Of a stretch of DNA of 64,000 bases, positions 31,641-38,321 are shown in pieces. A program made the position numbers and the translations under genes. The DNA is from Telmatospirillum siberiense (lineage in GTDB: Bacteria; Pseudomonadota; Alphaproteobacteria; Rhodospirillales; Magnetospirillaceae), in NCBI RefSeq assembly GCF_002845745.1, contig NZ_PIUM01000014.1:62001-126000 (forward strand). Direction: 5' to 3'. The notes under the pieces are model-generated. The model saw only the letters and a program-made list of their open reading frames with translations, was not told the DNA's origin and searched no databases. Positions within the stretch are counted from its first letter, which is position 1, and each line of letters starts with the position of its first letter.

Positions 31641-32198
31641 GTGATTAAATCCCATGCAGCGGTCGGAATGGTGGAATACAGCAGCATTGCCGCCGGCATC
31701 GACGGATCGGACCAGATGATGAAAGCCGCGCGGGTCGATCCGCTGTTCTTCAAGACCATCTGCCCGGGCAAGTTCGTCGCCGCCGTTACCGGGGATGTCG
31801 CCGCCGTCGTCTCGTCGATCACCGCCGGTCGCAATGCACATCCGGATACCCTGGTGGATTGGTTCGTCATTTCCAACATTCATCAGGACGTGGTGCGCGC
31901 CCTGACCGGCACCTGCGAGGCCGTCAAGCGCCGGTCGCTGGGCATCCTGGAGACATTCTCCGCCGTTTCGATCGTCGCCGCCGCCGATGCCGCGGTGAAG
32001 GCCGCCAATGTCCAACTGATGGATATCAGGATCGCCCTCGGGCTGGGCGGCAAGGGCTATGCCCTGCTGACCGGCGATGTCGCCGCCTGCGAAGCGGCGG
32101 TGGCCGCCGGCGGGCAGATCGCCGCCGAACAGGGACTGCTGGTCCGCAAGATCGTCATCGCCAGCCCGTCGGAGAGCGTTTTTTCCAGGATCGCCTGA
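31641..32198 (+). CDS. pduT: BMC-T shell protein PduT with Fe-S pore cysteine
   Basis: 185 residues, two BMC domains (HAAVGMVEYSSIAAGIDGSD... and RSLGILETFSAVSIVAAADA...). The segment FFKTICPGKFVAAVTGD keeps the cysteine that in Salmonella PduT lines the trimer pore and holds a 4Fe-4S cluster, so electron passage across the shell to or from PduS is likely. The GTG at 31641 has AAGGAG eight bases upstream; a GTG at 31632 overlaps that site. It is the last gene of the microcompartment operon; PduU, PduV, PduW, PduX and PduM are absent. Confidence 0.94.
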   Translation: MIKSHAAVGMVEYSSIAAGIDGSDQMMKAARVDPLFFKTICPGKFVAAVTGDVAAVVSSITAGRNAHPDTLVDWFVISNIHQDVVRALTGTCEAVKRRSLGILETFSAVSIVAAADAAVKAANVQLMDIRIALGLGGKGYALLTGDVAACEAAVAAGGQIAAEQGLLVRKIVIASPSESVFSRIA

Positions 32199-32313
32199 CG
32201 CAAGGTGGGCGTTATGGCCGGAAGGCGACAGTCTGTCTGAAAGACTTCATTCCCGCAGGCGAAATGGGATCGATGCGGGGGCGTTGGCGGCCGTTTCGGC
32301 TGTTTTCCGCTTC

Positions 32314-32329
32314 TGGCATGGACCTTGCT
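32314..32329 (+). promoter_or_regulatory. second sigma-54 (-24/-12) promoter, ahead of the ferredoxin-rubrerythrin gene
   Basis: TGGCAT-GGACC-TTGCT has GG and GC exactly ten bases apart and matches the consensus as well as the promoter at 10145. It lies about 175 bp upstream of the 32503 start. No GTGTCGA half-site and no TGT-N10-ACA NifA site was found in the 115 bp upstream, so which activator works here is open. Confidence 0.75.
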
Positions 32330-32401
32330 GAATGGGGGAATGGGCAAATTGATTGTTTGCTCTGCCGTTACCGGTGGTCGGACCTAGGGGGAGATTTAGA
32401 C

Positions 32402-32435
32402 TTTTGACGGTGCCGTTTGTGTGATTCCGTCAAAA
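32402..32435 (+). promoter_or_regulatory. inverted repeat in the leader of the ferredoxin-rubrerythrin gene
   Basis: TTTTGACGG (32402-32410) and CCGTCAAAA (32427-32435) are perfect 9-bp arms around a 16-base spacer. They lie about 70 bp downstream of the sigma-54 promoter and about 67 bp before the start codon. It could be an operator, or a leader hairpin that affects translation. The rest of the 32199-32502 gap shows nothing else. Confidence 0.5.
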
Positions 32436-32502
32436 ATCATCCGGTTCCAGGCCCGATTTTCCGTTGGCGGCTCGATCAATCTCTCAATGACCGGAGTGAA
32501 CA

Positions 32503-33405
32503 ATGGCCAATGTGACCTTTTCTTCACCCGTAATGGCAAAGGATGTCACCGTCTATGCCGTTGCAGGTGATCGCGGGACAATTCTCGCGCTCGCCAAAGA
32601 ACACAAGATTCCCATTCCTTTCGATTGTCAGGACGGCGAATGCGGGTCGTGCCTGGTGGAGGTCATCCATCTATCCCCCATGACCAAATACGCCGTCGCC
32701 CTGACTGAAAAAGAAAAGGAATCCCTGCGGCAGTTGGGCAAGATCACCCCTGAGGAAATTCGTAACGCCGAGGTCAATGACATGCCGCCGCGTCATCGGC
32801 TGGCGTGCCAATGCTTCGTGCGCAATGAAGATATCATGGTCACTTTCGAGGGCGATCGGACCTTGCCCGCACAGGGGCCGCATCTGACCCCCGCCGCCAA
32901 GACGTTCAAGGGCCGTCTCAAGATGGAAAGCGTGGAGCAATTCCTCGCCTTTGCCCTCAGCGTCGAGGAGGAGGCGGCCAATCATTTCGCGGAACTGGGG
33001 TCGGCGATGGAGAAACACGGCAATCTCGATGTCGCCAAGTTGTTCCGGCAACTTTCCGGTTATTCCCGTTTGCATTACGAAGAGGTCAAGAAACGCATCG
33101 GAACGCGCGACGTCACCCATCTCATGCCGTCCGACCTTGTTTGGCCCGATCATGTCACTCCCGAACGCACCGAACTGTGGGCGGGCGATCCGTCCCTCAC
33201 TCATCTGGACGCGCTGAAGGCGGCGCTTCAGGGCGAACGGCGCGGCTATGAATTTTATTATACCGTGGCCGGTACCGCTTCCGACCCGGAGGTGGCCGCC
33301 ATGGCGAAGCTGTTCGTCAGGGAAGAGGCGGAACATGTGAAGATTCTCGAAGCGTGGATCGCCCGTGAGGAATGGCTGCTGAAGACACATGACGAGCTGA
33401 ACTGA
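32503..33405 (+). CDS. 2Fe-2S ferredoxin fused to a rubrerythrin/ferritin-like diiron domain
   Basis: 300 residues. Residues 1-120 form a plant-type ferredoxin with CQDGECGSC at about 46-54 and the distal CQCF near 105 completing the four ligands. After a short linker, residues 140-300 form a ferritin-like four-helix bundle: SVEEEAANHFAELG and LHYEEVKKRIG give the first E...ExxH-type ligands, and GERRGYEFYYTVAG with REEAEHVKILEAWI give the second pair. Such a fusion would couple an electron donor to a peroxidase or oxygen-reducing diiron centre. GGAGTGAAC precedes the ATG. With its own sigma-54 promoter just behind the BMC operon it may protect oxygen-sensitive Fe-S and cobalamin steps; this is inference. 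Confidence 0.85.
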   Translation: MANVTFSSPVMAKDVTVYAVAGDRGTILALAKEHKIPIPFDCQDGECGSCLVEVIHLSPMTKYAVALTEKEKESLRQLGKITPEEIRNAEVNDMPPRHRLACQCFVRNEDIMVTFEGDRTLPAQGPHLTPAAKTFKGRLKMESVEQFLAFALSVEEEAANHFAELGSAMEKHGNLDVAKLFRQLSGYSRLHYEEVKKRIGTRDVTHLMPSDLVWPDHVTPERTELWAGDPSLTHLDALKAALQGERRGYEFYYTVAGTASDPEVAAMAKLFVREEAEHVKILEAWIAREEWLLKTHDELN

Positions 33406-33423
33406 CCGCGGGGGCTTGAGCGT

Positions 33424-33485
33424 AAGGCGCGACGGAGGTGGCTGAAAGGGGGATGGGGTCATCCTCGCCACCGACGTCGCGCCTT
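33424..33485 (+). terminator. long hairpin after the ferredoxin-rubrerythrin gene
   Basis: 19-bp arms (33424-33442 and 33467-33485; outer part AAGGCGCGACG/CGTCGCGCCTT) pair with two central mismatches around a 24-base loop, starting 19 bases after the stop codon. There is no T tract, but position and strength suggest it ends the transcript. Confidence 0.55.
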
Positions 33486-33559
33486 CGCAACGTGCCATCC
33501 GCGTGGCGCGGCACCGATGGACGGAGTAGGTTCGGGAGGGGGGGATAAAACGGAATGCG

Positions 33560-34753
33560 ATGACGGTGCCAACCTCTTATCCGATCGTTCCCGCAAAGGC
33601 CCGGAGCATATGGCTGCGGGCCCAGCGGCTGGATGTTTTCGCGCCGTTCGGGGACGGGCCGGAGGCCGTGTCGCGGGCTGTCGAACATCTTGGCTATGTG
33701 CAGATCGACACCATCAACGTGATCGAACGCAGCCATCATCATATCCTCTATACGCGCGTTCCCGGCTATGTGCGGGGCGATCTGCAACGCGCCCAGTCCG
33801 TCGACAGGTCGGTCTTTGAATATTGGACCCACGCCCTGGCCTATGTGCCGACGCCGGATTACCGGTTTTTCGTGCCGGCCATGGATCGTTTCCGGGCCAA
33901 TCCCCTGGCATGGTTCGCCGGGGTCGACGCCGGGGCCTACGCCGCGTTGCTGCGGCGCATCCGCGAGGAGGGGGCGCTGTCCATCCGCGACATCGACGAT
34001 GACGTGCTGGTCGAGAAGACCCATCCCTGGGAAAGCCGCAAGCCGTCGAAGAAGGCGTTGCGGAAGGGGTTTTTCGTCGGCGATCTGGCGATCAGCGGGC
34101 GATCGGGCATGCTGAAGACCTATGAGCTGTCGGCCCGCCATTTCGGCTGGCGTCGCCGTCCACGGCCGGCGACCGACGCCCAATGCGCCGACTATCTGCT
34201 GCGCCGGGCGATCCGGTCGCAAGGCATCGTCAGCCTGGAGTCGATCTGCTACGGCAATAGCAGGGCGAAGGCCCAGGTCATGGCGTCGATCGAGGCGGCG
34301 GTCCGCCGCCGGCGGCTGATACCGGTCCATCTCGCCGGGCGGGAGAGAGCCGCGCATTGGGCCGAACCCGCCCTGCTGGAGGAGGGGGGCTTCGAGACGC
34401 CGCCGCTCGTCCATATCCTGTCGCCCTTCGATCCCCTGGTCATTCAGCGTAAACGCCTGGAGCTGTTCTTCAATTACCAGCACCGTTTTGAAGCCTATGT
34501 TCCGGCCGCCAGGCGCCTGTTCGGTTATTTCGCGCTGCCGGTCCTGGCCGGCGACGAGATCGTCGCCGTCGTCGATCTCAAGATGGATCGCCGGGCGGGA
34601 CGGCTGTTGATACAAAAATGGACCTGGACCGGAGAGGATCGCGCCGGATTGCGGCCGGCGATCGACGAGGCGCTGGACCGCTTCGAGCGGTTCCAGGCCT
34701 CAGGCGCCCGCGACACGGAGGATGTCATCCCGGCGCCCGGCGGGCGGCAATGA
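33560..34753 (+). CDS. winged-helix DNA glycosylase, YcaQ/AlkX family
   Basis: 397 residues, the usual length of YcaQ-type proteins (HTH_42). Family features are the N-terminal RAQRLDVFAPFGDGPEAVSR, the catalytic-region motif LGYVQIDTINVIERSHHHIL (the Q-x-D motif is QID), and HPWESRKPSKKALRKGFFVG. The C-terminus has ILSPFDPLVIQRKRLELFFN and YFALPVLAGDEIVAVVDLKM. YcaQ enzymes unhook interstrand DNA crosslinks and remove bulky N-alkyl adducts. It is a single gene with no evident operon partner. A GGGGGG(A)T run lies upstream; an in-frame earlier start was not considered better. It is convergent with the hydrolase gene. Confidence 0.9.
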   Translation: MTVPTSYPIVPAKARSIWLRAQRLDVFAPFGDGPEAVSRAVEHLGYVQIDTINVIERSHHHILYTRVPGYVRGDLQRAQSVDRSVFEYWTHALAYVPTPDYRFFVPAMDRFRANPLAWFAGVDAGAYAALLRRIREEGALSIRDIDDDVLVEKTHPWESRKPSKKALRKGFFVGDLAISGRSGMLKTYELSARHFGWRRRPRPATDAQCADYLLRRAIRSQGIVSLESICYGNSRAKAQVMASIEAAVRRRRLIPVHLAGRERAAHWAEPALLEEGGFETPPLVHILSPFDPLVIQRKRLELFFNYQHRFEAYVPAARRLFGYFALPVLAGDEIVAVVDLKMDRRAGRLLIQKWTWTGEDRAGLRPAIDEALDRFERFQASGARDTEDVIPAPGGRQ

Positions 34754-34819
34754 CGGTTTTGGGTTGTGCTCACCAATCAAATAGAGGCGACGCACGATCC
34801 GTGCCGGACAGCCGTGGTA

Positions 34820-35761
34820 TCAGACGAAGAATGCCGTCAATTCTCCGGCCACCGCCGCGGGTTGTTCTTCCGGCAGGAAATGTCCGCATGATTTGATCGT
34901 GGCGCCGCGCACCTCTTCGGCGAAGCGTTGCAGCGGTGTTGCCATGTCCGGAATGGATCCCTGATCGGATCCCAGGGCCAATACGGGAACCTTCAGCTTT
35001 CCCCTGGCGCGGAGGTCGCGGTTTTGCCGGGCCGACAGGGCGGCGGCGCGATAATAGGCGAGTCCGGCGCGCAGGCCGCCGTCCTTCTTGAAGACGCGCA
35101 GATATTCATCGAGGTCGGTCTCCGAGAATGTCCCCGGATCGGCGGCCTTCCGGCGAAGGAACCAGTCCAGATAGTCGCGTTCCCGTCCCGCGATCAACAT
35201 TTCCGGAAGGTCGGGGATCGAATGGAAGGCGAAGTGCCAGGTCCGCCAGGCGCGATCCGGCGCGGACGGCAGGGCGTCCGGCAGGGTGATGCCCGGAATG
35301 CCCGCATCCAGCAGGGCCAGGCGGCGGACCGCCCCCTCGAACAGCACCGCCTGGGGATAGGCGACCCAGGCTCCCACATCGTGGGCGGCCAGGAAGTAGC
35401 GTTCGATGCCGAGACGGCCGAGCAGGCCATGCACCAGGACGGCGAGGGTTCGGGTGTCATATCCGTCGGCGGGACGATCGGAATCGCCCTGTCCGGGCAA
35501 ATCGGGGGCGATGACACGGTAGGTCGGGGCGAGCAGGGGAAGGACCTTGCGCCAGGCGAACCAGCTTTCCGGAAAGCCGGCAAGCAGAACCACCACCTCG
35601 CCATCGGCCTTTCCACCGGTGACGTAATGCAGCCTTACGCCGTCGACGGTTTCGAAGCGATGCTCGAAGCCGGATAGACACGGGTCGGGCCGGGAGGCCG
35701 GCGAAGCTTCGATCGATCTGATGACGGCCTGGGCCGACGGTTCCCTTTGTTCTTGCGTCAT
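34820..35761 (-). CDS. alpha/beta hydrolase, epoxide-hydrolase/haloalkane-dehalogenase type
   Basis: 313 residues. The oxyanion loop reads LLAGFPESWFAWRKVLPLL, the acid/base-fold strand VIAPDLPGQGDSDRP, and the nucleophile elbow AAHDVGAWVAY, where Asp in H-D-x-G replaces the Ser of ordinary esterases. The catalytic His is in SCGHFLPEEQPAAV. These are the marks of epoxide hydrolases and fluoroacetate or haloalkane dehalogenases that work through an Asp ester. A palindromic operator lies 32 bp upstream of the start, and the TetR gene upstream on the same strand has the same operator, so it is very likely induced by a xenobiotic or reactive electrophile. Confidence 0.9.
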   Translation of the reverse strand: MTQEQREPSAQAVIRSIEASPASRPDPCLSGFEHRFETVDGVRLHYVTGGKADGEVVVLLAGFPESWFAWRKVLPLLAPTYRVIAPDLPGQGDSDRPADGYDTRTLAVLVHGLLGRLGIERYFLAAHDVGAWVAYPQAVLFEGAVRRLALLDAGIPGITLPDALPSAPDRAWRTWHFAFHSIPDLPEMLIAGRERDYLDWFLRRKAADPGTFSETDLDEYLRVFKKDGGLRAGLAYYRAAALSARQNRDLRARGKLKVPVLALGSDQGSIPDMATPLQRFAEEVRGATIKSCGHFLPEEQPAAVAGELTAFFV

Positions 35762-35793
35762 GGGGCGTTCCTTGATCGAGAGGCAGACGATAG

Positions 35794-35815
35794 TTAGGAA
35801 GCAATTGTTTCCTAA
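35794..35815. promoter_or_regulatory. TetR operator before the hydrolase gene
   Basis: The 22-bp sequence is a near-perfect palindrome, TTAGGAA-GCAATTGT-TTCCTAA. It matches the 36456-36477 site at 20 of 22 positions. It lies 33-54 bp upstream of the hydrolase start codon, so bound repressor would block its promoter. Confidence 0.8.
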
Positions 35816-35827
35816 TTAGGCAAAAAA

Positions 35828-36445
35828 TCAGGTCAGCAGCCGCAGCGCCTGCTCTGCGGCGGCCATCATCTCGGCCTGGGTCCGTCCGGTCTTGCCGACG
35901 ATCCTGAAACCCTGCAGCAGGCATAGCAGCGCGCGGGCGGTGGCGTCGGCGTCGAGCGACCGGGAAAGGGTGCCGTCGGATTGCCCGAGATTGAGGAGCT
36001 CTCGCAGCAATGCCTCGGCGCGGTCGAGGGCGGTCGTCACCCGGTCGGCCATTTCCCTGTCGAAGGTGGCGAGTTCGGCTGCCGCACCGGCGACCAGACA
36101 GCCCCGCCGGCCTTCGTCGCCATGCGAGGAATCTCCATAGAAAACCAGCATGGCACGCAGCTTTTCATGGCCCGTCCGTTCCGCATCGAGCAGTTTCCGC
36201 AGCCTGGTGGTACGCAGATCCGTGTAGCGGTCGAAGGCGGCCATGAAAATCGCCCGCTTGTCCGGGAATGCCTTGTAGATGCTGCCCGCCGTCAGCTTCA
36301 TCGCCGTTCCCAGTTCGCCCAGCGACGCGCCATGGAAGCCGCGCTCGCGGAACACCAGCAGCGCCTGGTCGAGAGCGGTGTCCATGTCGAATTCCCGTGG
36401 CCGGCCCGGGGCACGCGGTGAGGCTGTTTGCGAGGATGTCTTCAT
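35828..36445 (-). CDS. TetR-family transcriptional repressor
   Basis: 205 residues. The N-terminal TetR helix-turn-helix is ALDQALLVFRERGFHGASLG followed by ELGTAMKLTAGSIYKAFPDK (recognition helix AGSIYKAF). The rest is the ligand-binding helical domain with RRGCLVAGAAAELATFD, typical of the subgroup near AcuR/YxaF-like repressors. It starts at 36445; the operator at 36456-36477 lies directly upstream and a second copy precedes the hydrolase gene downstream on the same strand. It therefore probably represses both itself and the hydrolase. A longer frame that runs into msrA has no merit. Confidence 0.92.
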   Translation of the reverse strand: MKTSSQTASPRAPGRPREFDMDTALDQALLVFRERGFHGASLGELGTAMKLTAGSIYKAFPDKRAIFMAAFDRYTDLRTTRLRKLLDAERTGHEKLRAMLVFYGDSSHGDEGRRGCLVAGAAAELATFDREMADRVTTALDRAEALLRELLNLGQSDGTLSRSLDADATARALLCLLQGFRIVGKTGRTQAEMMAAAEQALRLLT

Positions 36446-36455
36446 GGATGGGATA

Positions 36456-36477
36456 ATAGGAAGCAATCGTTTCCTAA
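36456..36477. promoter_or_regulatory. TetR operator before tetR (autoregulation)
   Basis: ATAGGAA-GCAATCGT-TTCCTAA, a 22-bp palindrome ending 11 bp upstream of the TetR start. It shares 20 of 22 positions with the 35794-35815 site. Confidence 0.8.
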
Positions 36478-36506
36478 TCAATCCCCTTGATGCCGATTTG
36501 AATGTG

Positions 36507-36546
36507 CGATACCGGCCGGCGCCGATTTTCGCGCCGGCCGGTATCG
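36507..36546 (-). terminator. hairpin after msrA
   Basis: A perfect 16-bp inverted repeat (36507-36522 and 36531-36546; core CCGGCCGGCGC) with an 8-base loop CGATTTTC lies directly after the msrA stop on the minus strand. There is no downstream T tract on the minus strand, but it separates msrBA from tetR. Confidence 0.6.
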
Positions 36547-36552
36547 TTCTCC

Positions 36553-37320
36553 TCAATGCGCCGGGGCGGCGGCCGCTGCTTCCACCAGAACCGGTTGCTC
36601 CCGGTAACGGTCCGGAAACAGGCGTTTCAACTGCGCGATCTTGGGCAGGTCGTTGACCACGATGTAAGGATGGTCGGGGTGGCGAGTGAGGAAATCCTGG
36701 TGATAGTCCTCGGCCGGATAGAAGCCGGCGCCGGGTTCGATCCGCGTGGCGATGGGGGCCGGGAAGGCGTGGGCGGCGTCCAGTTGCGCGATATAGCCTT
36801 GCGCGACGCGGGCTTGCGTCTCCGTCGCCGGGAAGATCGCCGAGCGGTATTGCGGGCCGCTGTCCGGCCCCTGGCGGTTCACCTCCGTCGGGTCGTGCGC
36901 CACCGAGAAGAAGATCCGCAGCAAGGTGCCATAGGTGACTCGCGCCGGATCGAAGGTGATTTCCACCGATTCGGCATGGTCGCTGCGCCCGCCGCCGACC
37001 GTCTGGTAATGCGCCGTCTCCGCCCTGCCGCCGGCATAGCCGGAAATGACCCGCCGCACGCCTTCGACATGTTCGAAGACGCCCTGGACGCCCCAGAAGC
37101 AGCCGCCGGCCAGGACGGCCTTTTCCAGCCGGGGCGAACCGGCAATTGTCGGCACCACCATCGCCATCGGGGTTTCGTCCTGGGCGGGAGGAGCGACGGC
37201 CGCGTCCGGGGACCCGAAGGCATGGGCGGCCGGCGCCCACAGCGGCAGAGCGGCGATAATGCCGCCGATCAGCAGATGCCGCAGAAACTGTCGGCGCGGG
37301 GCGGGGGTATCGACCGTCAT
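36553..37320 (-). CDS. msrA: peptide methionine-S-sulfoxide reductase MsrA, exported
   Basis: 255 residues. The N-terminus has a twin-arginine-like signal: PRRQFLRHLLIGG followed by IIAALPLWAPAAHA. The catalytic domain opens with AVLAGGCFWGVQGVFEHVEG, in which GCFW holds the active-site Cys. GYAGGRAETAHYQTVGGGRSDHAESVEI and EDYHQDFLTRHPDHPYI complete the pattern. It repairs S-epimers of oxidised methionine, here probably in the periplasm. It overlaps msrB by four bases; the msrB-msrA order on the minus strand gives one transcript. Confidence 0.95.
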   Translation of the reverse strand: MTVDTPAPRRQFLRHLLIGGIIAALPLWAPAAHAFGSPDAAVAPPAQDETPMAMVVPTIAGSPRLEKAVLAGGCFWGVQGVFEHVEGVRRVISGYAGGRAETAHYQTVGGGRSDHAESVEITFDPARVTYGTLLRIFFSVAHDPTEVNRQGPDSGPQYRSAIFPATETQARVAQGYIAQLDAAHAFPAPIATRIEPGAGFYPAEDYHQDFLTRHPDHPYIVVNDLPKIAQLKRLFPDRYREQPVLVEAAAAAPAH

Positions 37321-37820
37321 GACGCGTGCTCCCTCATCGTGAAATTCAAAGCCAGGCCGTTCATGCAATAGCGCAGTCCGGTCGGGCGCGGGCCGTCGTC
37401 GAAGACATGTCCCAGATGACCGCCGCAGCGCCGGCAATGCACCTCGGTCCGCGCCATGCCGAAGCTGCTGTCGGTCCGTTCCGTCACCGCCTTTTCGAGC
37501 GGTGTCCAGAAGCTGGGCCAACCAGTGCGGCTGTCGAATTTGGCGCGCGAGGAAAACAACGGCAGGTCACAGCCGGCACAGGAAAAAACACCCTCGCGAT
37601 GCTCGTCGTTCAGCGGACTGCTGAACGGGCGTTCGGTGCCCTCGCGGCGCAGAACGTCATATTGCGCCGCGCTCAGCCTGGTCCGCCATTGACCGTCGGT
37701 CAGGGTGACCTCGAAGGTCTCGGCCGCCGCCGCCGGCGAGCCCCGCCGGAACAGCAGGCCGCCGGCCAGCACGGTCATGGCCGTGGTGCCGGTCAACAGG
37801 AAACGTCGTCTGGTCGCCAT
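37317..37820 (-). CDS. msrB: peptide methionine-R-sulfoxide reductase MsrB, exported
   Basis: 167 residues from the ATG at 37820, which has GAGGA upstream; an ATG at 37862 is in frame but less good. The signal TRRRFLLTGTTAMTVLAGGL is Tat-like. Zinc ligands are CAGCDLPLF and CRRCGGHLGHVFDDG, and the catalytic Cys is in RYCMNGLALNF. It reduces R-epimers, completing the repair done by MsrA, with which it overlaps. Both proteins carry export signals, so this is a periplasmic pair. Confidence 0.95.
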   Translation of the reverse strand: MATRRRFLLTGTTAMTVLAGGLLFRRGSPAAAAETFEVTLTDGQWRTRLSAAQYDVLRREGTERPFSSPLNDEHREGVFSCAGCDLPLFSSRAKFDSRTGWPSFWTPLEKAVTERTDSSFGMARTEVHCRRCGGHLGHVFDDGPRPTGLRYCMNGLALNFTMREHAS

Positions 37821-38009
37821 CGCATCCTCGCGAAAAGGGATCGAAGTGGATGGCTTAAACATGGTGGCTCGCAGGTGCCGAAGTCCTCACGCAAAGTTAA
37901 ATTAAACGTGACAAATGGGGGCGATGCCGTTCGATCATCCTTGGCAATCGGAGTGAACTTCTGCATTCCTATCGTCGATGATCTCAGGCCGCAGGGAGAG
38001 GTTCGCGCA

Positions 38010-38321
38010 ATGCTTTTGCTGGAGGCGTCGACGCAACGGGAGTTTCATGCGGGGGTCAGCGACGCCGCCGATGCCATCGGAAAGGCGGGTGGGTGGGTCA
38101 TATCGCACCAGTTTTATTCGAAAACTCTCGCGGTCATTGCCTGTCAGATCCCCGCCGAGGCTCTTTCATCCTTCGCGGAAGCGCTGGAGGTCGTCGGAAT
38201 CAAGCTGCATCGATCGGTCCCGGAAACGACGGGACCGATCGATGACATTGCGGTTCAATTGTCGATAACCTTTGTCCAGGACGGTCCCGATTTCAGGCGG
38301 GAGGTTCCGGCGTTTGGGTGA
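38010..38321 (+). CDS. small protein of unknown function
   Basis: 103 residues, probably a compact alpha/beta cytoplasmic protein (no signal, no membrane helix, no Cys pair). It starts MLLLEASTQREFHAGVSDAA and contains GGWVISHQFYSKTLAVIACQ, then PAEALSSFAEALEVVGIKLH and AVQLSITFVQDGPDFRREVP, which look like a beta-alpha-beta repeat such as an ACT- or ferredoxin-like fold. GGAGAG lies nine bases before the ATG at 38010. I do not recognise the family. It is convergent with, and overlaps by 29 bp, the penicillin-acylase-like gene. Confidence 0.65.
   Translation: MLLLEASTQREFHAGVSDAADAIGKAGGWVISHQFYSKTLAVIACQIPAEALSSFAEALEVVGIKLHRSVPETTGPIDDIAVQLSITFVQDGPDFRREVPAFG

Noticed and set aside
35828-37240. 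A single 470-codon minus-strand frame joining tetR to the msrA region
   Set aside because: The upstream part is an out-of-frame reading of msrA; the real TetR start at 36445 has its operator upstream and a terminator separates it from msrA.
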